Source of the DNA: Serilophus lunatus
Taxonomy: Eukaryota; Chordata; Aves; Passeriformes; Eurylaimidae
Direction: 5' to 3'
Assembly (NCBI GenBank): GCA_013399895.1
Contig: VXBA01003826.1
Coordinates: 186,001-250,000 of the forward strand
Length of the DNA: 64,000 nucleotides
How positions within the stretch are numbered: the first letter of the stretch is position 1; each line of letters starts with the position of its first letter. A program made the position numbers and the translations under genes. A model generated the notes under the pieces. It did not search any database. It was given only the letters and a program-made list of their open reading frames with translations, and was not told where the DNA came from. This document shows, one piece after another, positions 11,753-25,247 of this stretch.

Positions 11753-14159
11753 AAGCACAACCCAGAAACTTGTTTTTCCTGTGTTGCAGGGCACAAGGTT
11801 TTGGGAAAGCACATGCCCAGCACTACTAGCCAAATTTACAGTTTGAAACAAAGACACTGCATGCAGCAATGAAATCTGACACTGCACATCTGTGTTGTTT
11901 TCAAAGCATATCTGTCAAAGCCCAAAATATTTGTGCTCTTAAATAAGATTTTAAGGCTTCTCTTTATGATCACAAGGAGTGGCTCCTTTGATCACTGTAG
12001 TAAATAATAAAGCAAAGCAAAAAGAAATCTTTCAGTTGTAGAAGTACTCAGCGGAGAGTGAACCAACCTGCCTGCTACACTGAGCAGAGCAGGAAGAGGA
12101 GGGAAGTGAGAGACCACTGACAGCCCTGCTCCAGGGACTGCAGCACCAGGAGGCTCCAGCCACTCCTTGGTCCACCTGTGCAGCTGTGATGAAGGGGGCA
12201 TCATCATACCTCAGACACGTAACACAGGGTGCTCTGCATACCTCAGACACTCCTTTATACTTTCTGACTTGGTCAAAATCTATGTGCTGTGCTGTTTCAG
12301 CAAAGAGGACAAGGTCAAATAGACTGTGACAGGTGGCACATGTTAAGTCTGCGATTGGTCTTCAGGACTTGACTGTTTAGTCTAGGTCTGTACGAGGGGA
12401 GGGAAGGAGGAAGAGAATACAGAGAGACAGACCATAGTCCCATGTGACCAAACAGAACCTGGAACTGCAGACTTTGAGGTGGCTACAGTCCTCTTAGCCC
12501 TATTTCAAAGAAAAAGGGATTCTCCGTGTGGAAAATGTAACACAGAACAAGAAAATGATGCAGGCACTTCTGAGGTATATCTAGGCCTGCAGTTGCCACA
12601 ATACTGAAGGGATATGATGTCAGTGCATTATATGAAAATTTGTAAGGTTATTACAAAACATAGCTTATAACATCTCTTCGCAATGTCTTGCTACATTCAA
12701 TTCCTCTGATGTCTCACAAGAACAGTACTGAACATACCAGGAATCACTTTAAAAGCTTAGATCAGGAGCCTCAATAGCAGTATTTGTGCTAATTGCTCAA
12801 GCTACACTTCTTGCAAAAATAAAAGCAAAAAAACCCACATCAAAACCACACTCGTACCCTCCTTCCCAAGATTTGAACAGAAACAATTTTCACCTCCAGG
12901 CCAACTCAGACTTCATCAGTGCAAAGCACAGATTATGCTTTTTCCCTAGGCCCATGCTGCTCTCCACAAGGGTTGCCACATGCCATCCTTCCCATCATGG
13001 CAGGTGGTCCAGGTTGGGCAGTGAGCACTTAGTAAAGGCCAGGTGGGAAGAGGGGATGCAGGCAAGAGAAGATGGTATACAATGCAGTAATATAGATAAA
13101 GCCTTTTAAAAAAATTGATTAAATTTATTTCTGCCTGCTCCCAGCCGCTTGCCCCAGTTGAAAAGGGGTACTAACAATCCTAATAAATCACTGGTATAAA
13201 ATACTGTTCTAACCAGCACAGTGCAGGCATTACTGTCACCAGAAACTTTCGAAATTTTATTATGGCCAGGTCAAAGCAAAAAGCCATGAATGAGATGCCT
13301 TCTGCTTGATCTCCGGGGACTATAACTCACATTCCCCATCAAAAGAGTACTTGGCTAAGCATATTCTTACTTGGTATCCTACAGTCCTGTCATCTCCTCA
13401 TATTTGTTTCAGTTCCTTTGGTTTTTACCTGAAACAGCTGTTTATCTGTTTTACTTAAGAGTCAGAAAGGTCCTTTTACCACAACCCTGAAGTATTATGG
13501 CTTTTCTGTGTCACAGATACCCCCACAACAGTCAAAGTGGAGGAAATTCCAAGGTGCCCAGCTCGGAGGTGGTGGCTGCTGACGTCATTTCATGTCTTCT
13601 GTTTGGCCATAGCCTCAAATATCAACAGCACTGCAGGCCATGGGAAAGCAAAGCAGGAAGGTGCAAAACACTTAACTATAAGAAAACCATGGTCTAGAAA
13701 CACAGGAACATTCAGGGACTTGAGCAGTTCTTCAGAAATACACATAACTGCCACCACTTAGTGACTTTACCTTACACAGGCAAATAAAAGTGACTCCCTT
13801 TCTTCCTGCACACACATATCCCTTATGGTTCGCCCCTTCACACGCATAAGTTCCACTTGTTTTCTTCCCAGCCCTGTTTCTCCACAAAACCGAATTTCAG
13901 AATGGGCTGCACAGCTGTTTTAGTTCATGAGGCTTCCTATAAAGTAAACCAGGCTACAAGCCTGAGGACAATGAAACTGTGATTTCTATTCAGAAGAGCA
14001 GAACTGGCTAAAAATTGGCCCCTTTTCTGGCTAGTGTTACAGCACTAGGAGTCTAAGGAAAAGGAGCAGATGTGATGTGTTTGATTTTTAGTGAACATTT
14101 GATAGCAATTTGCACTTTGAGAAGAATGCTGTGGCTCGATTTGAAAACCGGCTGCGAAT

Positions 14160-14600
14160 AAATCATGATAAAGGCAAAGGACAACATTGGAAGAAGGTGC
14201 AGTATTGCTAAGACTTGTATTAGGTCCTATTTCACTTGGTATTTTCTTTAATGATCCAGAAGAGACTCTAGACAGCATGCTAACTTAAATCTCCAGGAAA
14301 TATCACATCTGGAGGAACTGCAAAAATGAGGACAAGGAAATAATGCACAGGGACTCAAAGAATAGAAATGAAGTCTGAAAATAATCAAATGAGATGCATT
14401 CTGGGGAAAAAAAGCAGGCTAAGACAAGTGAAGGGAAATGATCCAAAAAACCCATGCAGTGGGAGGGAAAAATCTGGGAAGCAGCAATGTTGAAAATAAC
14501 AGATGTTACAATAGATGGCAAGTTAAATATGAGTGTACTAAATGAAAGCTTAGCTTTCACAAATAAAAGTTTACATTATAGAAATAAAACTACCCCTCTT
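14160..14600 (+). mobile_element. Decayed CR1/L3-type LINE fragment (reverse transcriptase C-terminal region)
   Basis: In one plus-strand frame from 14217 the translation reads VLGPISLGIFFNDPEET. This resembles the reverse-transcriptase block VLGPVLFNIFINDL of CR1-clade LINEs. About 280 bases further on, another frame reads ITDVTIDGKLNMS, resembling the later GV-V-DNKLNMS motif of the same protein. Spacing and order fit one element broken by stops and indels. It is long dead: the two motifs are in different frames and no active-site DD pair is visible. The exact clade cannot be settled by eye. Confidence 0.55.
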
Positions 14601-16716
14601 AAGAAGACACATGATGTCCTTGTTGGTCACATTGTTTTGTATATATTACAAAACATGCATATATAAATATACACACACCATAGTAATGGGCATTATGTAA
14701 AAGCCCACAGTAAGCACAACACAATGGGACAGAGCAGAGAAAAAAAAAGTAAAAAGCAGGTTTGCAGCAGAAAATCCTGTAAAAGGAAGGTCCAGCAAAA
14801 ACAGTCTATGTCTCCCGAAAATCTATACAGACCTGCAAATACAGATAAGTCAAAAGGAGTTCAGAACTGCCATAGAAAAGTAACCCACTAGAAAATAAAG
14901 AGTTGAAGTCTCCCTCACAGAGCTGAGGGAAGATGGCAGGGTGACCAGCCAACGTCTGCAGCCTCCTCAAGAGTGCCAAGCTCCAGAAGAATTATGTCAT
15001 CCTGAGCACTGGAGTCTATCAACAACAATCCCATACACTTGCACACAGGAAAACTCCTGATGAACAGAAAAAAAACCCAAAACCACAATTATATGTATTT
15101 GCAGCTTGTGGAATAAATGTCAAGTGATGAGGTGAAACACCTCCTGGATTGCAAAACCTAGATGGGCAAAACATGGATTATCAGTGCATGAAAGTCCATC
15201 CTTTACATGGGGAGGCAGAAAGCATGATTTACTCCTTCCCTTTGGTCTATCTGCACAGCAAAGCAAAACCCCTCATAAGGTAGTATCCACACGTTCTAAG
15301 TACTTTATAGACATATACCAAAACCAGCCTTCCTTTCATGCTAATTCCCTACATGGCTAGCTTAGGAAAGGACCGCTGGAACACTCAACAGTGAGCCCAC
15401 AACCCTCTTTGGCAGCAGATCTACCTTCTGAGCATAGGCCGGGCTCTTCAAAGAGACTTGGTACCTGCTTTGCAGAGGAGGATTTGTCTCACATGAGCCA
15501 TGCTCCCTGTTCTACCTGCCTGTGTGTGTCTAGTTTTTATATTCCACATGCTGTCTGCCGCTTCCCCTTTTTCTGCTCCAACTGCACCACTCAGCAGATC
15601 CCCAACGCAAGAGCAAAGTGGGCGTGAGGTGAGAGACAACTCCTACAAACCCTCTTAGGTTTTCCTACAGCACAAGGCCACGTGTCCCAATGAGATACTG
15701 AGAAGAAAAAGTTCCACTGTTTTAACAGAAGATACAGCTTCTCATCTGCAAAGCTCATCCTGCTTTATGTGTTGTTAGATGTTTCCAGAGGCTCCTACAC
15801 CAGTTTACCAATAATTCAGAAAAAAAAGATGACCAAGGACTAGACTGGAGCATTCAGTACTGCAGGATGTGGTAGGTTAGCAGGTAAGAGGATGATACTG
15901 AAGGGTAGAAAGCACACAGTCTACGAACATCTCTGCTTTCTCTTCGACTGATTTTAGAATTGACAGTGAGTGGTTTTGGCTGAGGTTTAAGGTTTTTAAC
16001 AGGGCAGAAACCCAACACAGTTCTTGCTGCTGGTTGATACAGACAGTTTATCAGTCAGCCAACACATTCCACCTCACAGAGGTTTCCCTTCCGCTATGTG
16101 AGGAGGAAGGGGGAATAACGCCATCCCATACCACAACCCAGAAGCACACGGAAAGCAAATCCCAGGTGCCCCAAGAGGTCCTGCCTTCATCCGGTCATGA
16201 GCAAGGTGTTTCTCGTTGTGTTTCTGGTTTATGTCACACTGATTTTTCTTATTATTTTTGAGAATTTTCTTTTTTCCCTATTTTTGTTCTTGCTAGTTGT
16301 TGGGGAGTTAGCTTTACACTTCCATGCAATCGTCTATACATTTCTAACAACACTATACTTCCATCCTTAGCAAATGGACCCAGGTTATGGGTTCACCAAC
16401 CAGAACTAGCAGCCCTTTGGTACAGTTTGCATTCACAGTCTCCATTCTCCTTTTCTACATCTAAATTTTAATAGTTCTCAAAACGATTTCTCATTGACTT
16501 TTGAATCTCATAGCTAGCAATTTCAGGACAAGGACACATGATGGAAATTGTCTACTTTCAACCAAGTTATTTCTTGGGAAAGGATGCTGATAACAAAAAA
16601 GAATGACCTCACAAGTAGAGAGAGAAAAACGGCAGTTTTGTATCCCCATTTTTGGGAGCAGGATCAGGGTGGGAAAACTATTATCTGATCAAATAAATTT
16701 TAATTCCTCTAGGCAC

Positions 16717-17130
16717 TGTCCTGGTTTTGGTCAGGACAGGGTTAATTTCTTGCAATAGCCTTCATTTCACTAACCTCACCCTCTGCAATTTCTAACTTTA
16801 CCTGCAAGTTAGTTTTTACTATCGCTATCAAATGCATCTACTGCCATGCCCAGGATATGCAAACAGCTGAAGGGCCGCATTGTATTGTTCATCTCCTTTC
16901 CTCTGCAGAAGTGGGGGACACTGCAGGGGACAAAAGCTGGACAGGCCAGCCGAGCCCACCACTCATGTGCTCCCCGGTCTCCATTTAACTAATCTCTCCA
17001 GCATTGTCAAGGAGGACACCTGCTGCTTATGAAAACAAAACCCACAGAGCTCTTACAATCCAGACAGAAAAAGACGTGAATAGGCAACCATGAAACTAAT
17101 TTAATAAAGTTTGTTCGGTCCTGGACTACA
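16717..17130 (+). mobile_element. LTR-like fragment, possibly an avian endogenous retrovirus solo LTR
   Basis: The segment starts TGTCCTGGTTTTGGTCAGGA and continues GGGTTAATTTCTTGCAATAGC. This resembles the opening of a widespread bird LTR family (TGTCCTGGTTT...GGGATAGAGTTAAT). AATAAA at 17103-17108 shortly before a CA (17129-17130) would fit a polyadenylation signal and LTR end. I see no clear target-site duplication and no internal retroviral genes, so at most it is a solo or truncated LTR. Confidence 0.4.
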
Positions 17131-20100
17131 CATGTTGAGGTTCTTGAATTATTTTAGATTATTAGCGTTACTATCATTAGAGATACTGTATTAGTTTTGC
17201 ATTTTAGAAAGGATCTGAAATGTCACCAAAGTGATTGGAAAAAGCACAAAAATTTTATTTGATTAAATCTGAAACTTAGCCTTTTAAGATGACTGAAATC
17301 TGAGCCTGAGAACAGTAACAGTATAGCACACAAAAGACTCCTTTCTGTAAGGTATTCCCTAGTTCAGTAAAATTAAAAATTCGTTTGCACAGCAGAAATG
17401 CTTTAGAGTTATGTCACACTCCAGGGATTACTTTTTTTTCCCCCAAAAGAAAATGGAGGCCTGAAACCATCCCCCATCCACAGACGTAAATGCCAGCAAG
17501 TTTATTGGAATTTCAAGCACAACCAAGAGAATAGACATGAACAAAGTAAGTAAGGAAACATGTTGGAAGGGGTATCAGGACCACAATCTGTCAGACTGAA
17601 GTGCACATTGTTAGGTGTCAGAAAAACAAGCCTGAAAGTTCACAGTGAACTTTTTCTCTCCAGTTACTTGCATACAATGTTTTCTTGAAGAATATTTGGC
17701 TTTGCTGTTATCAAGGGCACCAAAACTACAAGCCTCCCAAAGGCCAACTGACAAAGAGCAGCTCCATGTACAAATTATTCCAATATCCCCTCGCACAGGA
17801 TCTTTTCATCACCCTCAGCTTCGCACCAGTGCACATCAACTGCTAAAACCTTTGTGCTGAAGCGCAAACACAAACCCTCTTCCTAAGGCAGGTGCCTTGG
17901 GATTTATCTCCCAGGTATCAACCCGTCCAGATGCAACACAGACTTTGAGGTGATGGAAGGAAAGCATCCACAACAGTGGATGAAGTGAAAGTGCAAATCT
18001 GAGTAAAATGGATGCTGCTGGCACTGTGCCACAGACACGACATTTCCAGTGCTCACCATATCTCTCTGCACCTCCTCAATGGCATTTTTTTGGTAAATCA
18101 TTCTATGCTTGGTGGAGAGGAATTCTGAGTAGCAGCAGAGCTAGTCACGACTTACCAATCCTTTCACCTGTGTATTTCCTGAAGAGGTCTATGAGGGTAT
18201 TCTCTGTCCAGCAACAGGCAAAAAGCCCCATGCAGCTGAAGCTGCAGCTTTTGTTATCACAGCATTTCCAAGTGCTTTCTTCAGCCTTCATTCACACTAT
18301 TTGACCGAAGGGTAGTGAAGAATTCAGTGGGGCTTTCGTTGTCTAAGAAGAAAGCTTGTGTTTTATCTAAATTGCTGAGGGCAGGTGACACTGGTCTAAC
18401 TAGTTTCACAAAGCAAGGCTGCAACTAATGCATCTGATCCTCATGCTGATGCCACATCCTACTCACATCTCAAGCACAGCCCTTTCTGGCACTTGGCAAC
18501 GGACTTCCCAGTCATGCTCCACAGCCCCTCTTTGCCCTCTGAGCTTCAAGACCATCCTGACATCTTCCCATGTCACACAGGGCTGCTCCAGGCACAGTCA
18601 GGCAATGCACAGCGCTGAGAAACTGGCATTTGTAGAAACACAGAAGGCACTTATAGTCTTAGGAGTCATGTGACAACCATTTTTACTACTCAGCGATAAC
18701 AATGTTGCCTCCTCAACAAGTTGTCCATGTTATTCCCAGCTTTTGCAACTCTCTTCCTAGCTCACAAAACTTCAAACCTGCTTTTCCTCCTTTAGGAAAT
18801 GGAATGCCAAAGCGCCTAAGTAGATGCAAAAGGAAAGGATCCGTCACTCCCACTCACAGACTGAACCAGAGCAAAGGACTACACTGGCTTAAAATGTATG
18901 GGCACCTTCACAGTTCCACATCACTGCATGCAGAAAAGTCTGGCTCACAGAAAGCACTGAGGGTATGGTAACTGCTCATCCAAAAATTGAGGGTAAAATA
19001 AAGGGAGAGAGAAGTACGTACACAGAACCGATACAAAAACACATTGCAGGCACTGCTTGCCAAAATGAAAACCATACAATTTGGCATTGCCTTAAATGTT
19101 GCTGCTCATAATATACTTAAAGAAAATTATGGGATATAAAACCCCTGGAACGCTCTGCAAAATTAGTAAGTGATTAGGCCAGATGATACCAATTTGACTT
19201 TAACACAGCTTTGTCGTAATTCCAGAGTTAATAGCAATACAGTATGAAGTGGTCCAAAACGCAAGCAGAGTACCTTCAGTATGCTCTGTAGCTTCTAGGC
19301 ATTTCTCTGTGTGTGGCCCTGCCTGTGAAGTTTGCTACAGATACACGGAGGAAAAAGAAAGGGTATAAGACCATTAAGATAGGAGGATACATAATTAAAT
19401 TGGAGAAGGTTGAATTTGTGTAGGGGCTGCTGCAGTTTTTTGGGGTATTGGTTCTTTTTTTTTTTTTAGTTGAAGGCACAGAAAGAGAAGTACAATTGGC
19501 TTAGATGCATCAAAAATAATTTTGCATCTCCTCTGCAAGTATTACTCAGATTTTTTTAAGCAAGTGGCAGCCTGCCTGTATAGCCCCTCCAAACACAGAG
19601 CCAAACAGTTGTAAATCTTCCTGGAGATTTTCCCTTTCATTCCAACAGCCAGATCTGCCACAATGTCTGCTCCACAGCGTCTTCCTGACCACCACCACCT
19701 GTTCCTCTTCCTTCAAGTGCATTAAGGAGAAAGGCTTTCCAGGCCAAGACCGTGGACTGGCAGTCGTCCCGTGAAGCTTAACATTCCTCATCCAATCTTT
19801 CGTTTCTTGTGTCATTTGTTAAACATGGGTAGCACACTGCCCTACATCATAAAGCCCTTTACTACAGCTACTCAGTCAAAAAACAGAGGGTACAGCTGTG
19901 CTGTCAGACAACATTCTGCAGAAATACCTGAGCTACAGCCAGTAAGCCCAGCATGGTAAGAGGGGTAGCAGTTACAGAAATGAGGAGTCCTGCATGACCT
20001 CATTTACCTTGTTTCTCCTGCTGAAGGCCATGCTACCATGGCTGCTGACTGTGTTAACAGACTTAAGGTAGTTGAGAACCTCTACTGTGCATGTCCATAA

Positions 20101-22821
20101 CAAAAAATACAGTAGGACGTGACAGAAAGGGGAACTTAGATTGTAAGTATTACACAAATTTAAAGATTCACCAGTTATACAGTGCTTAGACAGAAAATAT
20201 GCTTTCTTATGTGCTCATTTTTTTTCAGGCTTTCAGAGAAAAGAGGACTCTGAAAAGAGAACGGAAGAAAATGGAGTCGGAATAGGGAAAAAGCAAATCA
20301 TATAAAATCCAAGACATAAACTGGACAGACTGAACTGTGATTCTACGACATCGCTGGCAACTGGATGCCCTTAGTGAGGGATGACATTGCTGGATCACAA
20401 CTAGCAACCTTAGACAGTGCTGCAAGGATGCAACAGGACAGATGAGGGGCTGAGCCCTGCAGAGCTTCCTCAAGGCCGAGGAAGGCTCAAAGCTACCAAC
20501 AAATCAAGTTGATTTGAGCAGCTCTGCTCTATATGGACCAAAAGGAACCAGAGCTCCCGAGGAGGATGTGATGGCAGGCACAAGGGTAGACTTTGACCAC
20601 TTGGGCAAGGCCACTGACTCAGTACCAACTGGTGCTGAACTGCACGTGGTGCGCTATACATGCGCAACACAATCTACAGCCCCGAGCCAAAGGTCTCAAG
20701 AGAAGAGGCTGGAGGTCCTCCTTGTCAGGCACAGCTCCCCTGCAACCAGCCTCTGGCTCTGCATTTGCAGTTTGGTCCTAGTGACTGTGCAGGACAGGGC
20801 TATTTGCAGGTTGGTCAATTGCTAGGTAAGTTGCCTTTCCCTTCTCCTTCCCTTTCTTTCCAGAGTCTTCCCTTGTGGTAACACTGGAAGGCACTTCCAG
20901 CAAAGTAAATGGCCTTTCAGAACTGGCTTGAAACAACCCTGAAGCACCCTGACACAGATCACTAAAGACATCAGCCATTTACTGGCCACTTCCATAATCC
21001 CCTTGAAGAGCTAATAGACAAAGCAGGCTGGAACCTACCACTGCCAGCACAGCAGCAGAAAGGGCAGCTGTCTGCAGGCAAAATGCACTCAAAGAGATTT
21101 GAAGCTTGAGCATTTTTCCCTGACGCTTTTCCTTTTATACCGAGGAGTAAATCCGAGAGCTCACAAGAATAACAAAGTTCTGGGCTTGCTTAAATTATTA
21201 TTTTTTAAAGTCTCACTAATCTGAAAAATGAGTAAGGGGTAAAAAAATAACTTTTGAGATGTCATTTAGAAGATAAAATAAATAAATGCAAGCATCTCTT
21301 AATGTCTGGTGGATGAAATAGAGGAAGTCTTCTGTTTGGGAAGGAAGTCAGATGAGAATCATCCCAGAGTGCATGATGTAATTCAGAAAGGTCAGGAGAC
21401 AAGCGGATGTCTCAAAGATGTATTGAGAAAAGAAGTAGCAGCTGTAAATGTATTCTAATGAATCTTCCAAATAATAGAAACTTTGTTATGCTAAAGGAGG
21501 ATGGGGAAGAGAAATCAAATCTATTTGAAAAACGGCAACAGAAACCCATCACTTTTAAAATAAGCTTCATAGACAGTGAAACAGTAATTCTGCACCTGCG
21601 AGCCATGATTATTTATATCACCCACTCATTTTAATAACAGCTGTGTGAAAATGCTAAAACATTATTAAATCTGAAACTAACTACTGCATGTAGTGCATAG
21701 CAAGCTTCTCTACTTCTCCAATTAGCACCAAGGCTTAAGCTTTAAACGCAGCAGAAAGAACTGCTGAAAAACACTGCCACAGGCTGGCTTAATTTGGAAT
21801 TTCTCCTTCTGAAAAAAATTAAAAACAGAAAACCAAACAACCAAATACATTAATTCAGAAAGGTTGGCAAGTACTTCAGATTTATTTCTTTTCCCCAGCA
21901 CTCATTTTATTACATTCCTTACAAATGAGTAGGAAAATGTATTTAAGGGCAACTTACAAACTTGATTTGATTAAAAAAACCACAAAACTTCTACACATGT
22001 ATCCGTAGCATCTTGCAAACACCTATTTGGGCAAGAGGCTCTGTTAACCTCACTGACGTCTCCTGTCTCCATATTGAGAGCAAGCCCCTACAAAGTAGCA
22101 TGAAAGACTCCTGTGCCTGTCATAGGATTGACAAGGGAAGATTCTGAAATGTCGATGATCAGTTATTTATGAGGTGTCCTTAAACAGAAAGATGTCTGCC
22201 ACTTCAGCACAAAGTTTGTCTGCTCAGACATGCAAATCTGGCAGGATGGAAAGCACCTCACTGGGAATGAGGAACAAGCTGCATTGGGTCTTGGGCAAGG
22301 GCTATGGCTTGGTGTATTTTTGCAAGAAGCAGTACTGACATCTCTTCTCTTCAGGAGTTTAAGTGTTAATTATTCCCCGGTGTTCAAGACTTGCAGGGAC
22401 CTGATTTTTTTGAAACTCAGGAAGGCCATCTGCTCTCCCAGCAGAGCACAACGCGTCTGGTCACAGCAACTCTACTGGGGAGCGGACACACTTGGGAGGG
22501 ACAAGGGGAACTAAGGTAACCAAACTCTCCCCCCCTCCACTGCCCAAGCTGCATATCAGTTGCAGGGTCTGCTTTCACCCACATAAAACTCCACAGAGAT
22601 AAAAAAAAGATTAAGTTACCAATAAAGACTGCATCCCTTAATTGCCATTTATCCACGCCCTTCTATTACAACATAGGACACCCCCTATCCCAACCACAGT
22701 TGGCTCCAGACAAAAACAAAACTTGCCTAAATAAGAATGGGCTTAAGAAATTAATCTGGTTAATTCAGATTCTTAAAACAGCAGAAAGACAGATGCTTGC
22801 CCAGATATTTACAGAAAGAGA

Positions 22822-22843
22822 GTGTGTGTGTGTGTGTGTGTGT
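22822..22843. repeat. (GT)11 microsatellite
   Basis: Eleven uninterrupted GT units within the large intron, about 550 bases from the CpG-rich island. Confidence 0.95.
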
Positions 22844-23364
22844 CTTTAGTAGCATCACAAAAAGAAGTACTTAATAATACAACTACTCTGGCAAAGATAC
22901 AGATTAGGTCCGTGTCACCAAAAAAAAAAAAAAAGTTTTGAAAATCCTCCTCAAAGTCAGAGTCATTTTAAATCTGTCCACTAAGAAGCATTTAATCTGT
23001 GACTTAATCCACTCGCACACCTGACTACACACAAGGTCCAGGTGATAACTAGTCCTTATGGCACAGACATCACATCGAGCAGATTTCAGCTTTGGTTCTC
23101 TTAACCGGAGAAGCACACAGCTTCTGGAGAGGCTTCAAGCCCTTGAGAGGGTGGTTATGGACTACCCATCCTGTGAGTTCAGCCATGCACTCTCGGCACT
23201 ACAGAATGTTCTTCACCTTGGCGGCCTTCACCTGTGCACAGGTGATGTGCTCAGTTAAAACCACACCCTATGGGCATATCACCATGCGCAGTTCATTTGA
23301 CCTTCCCCTGCCACCAACACCCCCCTCAGCTCCCCGAAGAGCCCAGGTTAACTCAGACTTGTAC

Positions 23365-23720
23365 AGAACGCTGCCTGCGACAAAGCTCCGCTCTTTTTTC
23401 ACTGCCACTAAAGCCGGAGTTATTTTCCCTGCACGGCGATGGCAGCGCCGGGCCCGGCAGCAAACAGGCACCGGGCAGCCGCGGGTTGCTGAGCGAGAGA
23501 GGAGGCTGGGCATCAGGAGGAGGAGGAGGAGGAAGGGGAGGGGGAGGTCTCAGCGCCGGCCGCTCAGCCCATCGCCGCCAGGTGGCACCGCCGCCCAGCG
23601 GATGGAGCCCTGCACGAGCCGCCCCCCGACCCACCGCCACCGCCTCGGTGCCTCGGCAGCTGGGGCTGCCTCGGGTGCTCCACGGGTCTCCTGCTCCAAA
23701 ACCCCACTCGCAGCGCAACA
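23365..23720. promoter_or_regulatory. Intronic CpG-rich island, candidate insulator or internal promoter
   Basis: About 360 bases hold roughly thirty CpG dinucleotides by my count, against very few in the surrounding AT-rich intron. The segment includes GC-box-like runs, a GGA microsatellite (23514-23533) and a YY1-like core GATGGCAGC at 23438-23446. It also contains a close match to the CTCF consensus at 23575-23590. CpG density of this kind normally marks an unmethylated regulatory element. It could be an internal promoter for a shorter ZNF516 transcript or for an antisense RNA, or a CTCF-bound boundary. Long open frames across it on both strands are a by-product of high GC. Confidence 0.65.
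23575..23590 (+). promoter_or_regulatory. Candidate CTCF-binding site
   Basis: CCGCCAGGTGGCACCG matches the core CTCF consensus CCASYAGRKGGCRSYR at 15 of 16 positions, differing only at the third base. It lies inside the intronic CpG-rich island. The match is read from the sequence; occupancy is not known. Confidence 0.6.
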
Positions 23721-23726
23721 CCACCC

Positions 23727-23815
23727 CCAAACAAATTAAAAAAACAAACAAAAAAAAAATCCCCAAACCAACCAACCAACACGAAAAAAAAAAAATCCCC
23801 ACCAAAAAAAGCCCA
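23727..23815. repeat. A/C-rich low-complexity tract next to the CpG island
   Basis: Runs of A alternate with short C runs, including AACAAACAAAA, (AACC)n near 23765-23779 and two A10-A12 runs each followed by TCCCC. It is simple-sequence DNA with no coding potential. Confidence 0.8.
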
Positions 23816-25247
23816 GAGGTGGCAGCGTCCCCACAGCTGCAGTTCATGACCACTGGCTCTAAGCATCCCTGACAGAGGACAGGCAGAAACCTCCCCTGCA
23901 TGCCATGTACATCATTCCCCCCCCCCACCTCACACCCGGTCACTGAGGCCTGTGGCCTCAGCCGAGTCTTCTGCATTGGGAAACGCTGCCAAGTTGGGGA
24001 ATAAAACCATAAAACATTTAAAAAACAAAACGAAAAGTCACCAAACAAACGCGACTAGCCAAAGTATCTCTCAACAGGTTTACATAGGTTACTTCAGAGG
24101 AAGTACCATGTTTGCAGATGTTAAAAAAACATCCATTTTAAATGAAACAAAACCTCTAACAGGGAGGTTTTGACTTTTATTCACTGCCCCTACTATGCAG
24201 AATAATCTCTGTCAAAACAGGCCAAAGTTTGGGCCGACAGCGGTAGGATGAGGTAATGCCAATCTCTATCTTTTCAGAGTGTCCTTCCTGATGTATAGTC
24301 ATCACTTAGCCCACATGCTCCTCCCTGCAGTAAAGGATCACTTCAACTTTCCTAGAGCAGTCCCTGGGGAAAATACAGAAACACAGGAGAAGAAAATACA
24401 AATGCAAAAATCTTTGTGTGCCAAGTGCTAATTGAGAGGATATTATTGCCAATTAAGAAAGTGCTCTACGAGTGGGAAAAGCTACATACAGGTAACGGGA
24501 AAGTAAACCAATGAGCAGTAACTTGCACCAGAAAACAGGTATCTGTGGAGATGGTAGCCTACACTCCAAACCAGACTGCTGTTTTATGGTCACAGGAGGA
24601 CAAACTAAGATATTGCAACAACACATTCTTAAATTCAAAATGCCTGGAAATGGCATGTAAATAAGAAACTTCAGATTTTGCCCGATGTAACAAGGAAGAG
24701 AAGAAAGTACATTTTTATATTCTGAGTTCAAGACAAACACCGGGAGAAGGATAAACGGATAAATCCCTCTATTCTCAGTGAAAAAAAAAAAAAATCCAAT
24801 TCTTTAGGGGAAGGAGTCCTGATACAAAGTCCTAGGTTTTTTTAAGCTATGGAAGATTTTGGGTACTCCTATTTTATAGCATTAAAACATACTTCTTTCA
24901 TTCACACGGCATAGCTTTCAGAGGACAAGCACATTTCATCATGTTCTGCCTTATGTGGAAATGCTACCTGTCAATGGGCAGCTAAGGGCATTTGGTTTTC
25001 TGGCACCTATTTTCACTTCCAGCCTACCAAAAGCAAACTACTGACTCCTCCCTGATGCTGCATTTTTTCATTTGCCTATTTGGGAAAGGAAAGCAATGGT
25101 AACAAAGTCAGAACATGCACTTTAAGAATGTTTTAGTAAAGTTTAATAAAAAGCGGCACTTTCAAAGTAAATTCTCAAAAACATTGTCTGGTTTAAAGAT
25201 TTAGACTTAATTCACATAATTTCTTCATTATTTCAGAATGAAAGTTC

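Noticed and set aside
23092..24048. Frames of 200-231 codons on both strands across the CpG-rich island
   Set aside because: They arise from stop-poor GC-rich sequence, overlap one another on both strands, and are full of Arg/Pro/Gly runs.
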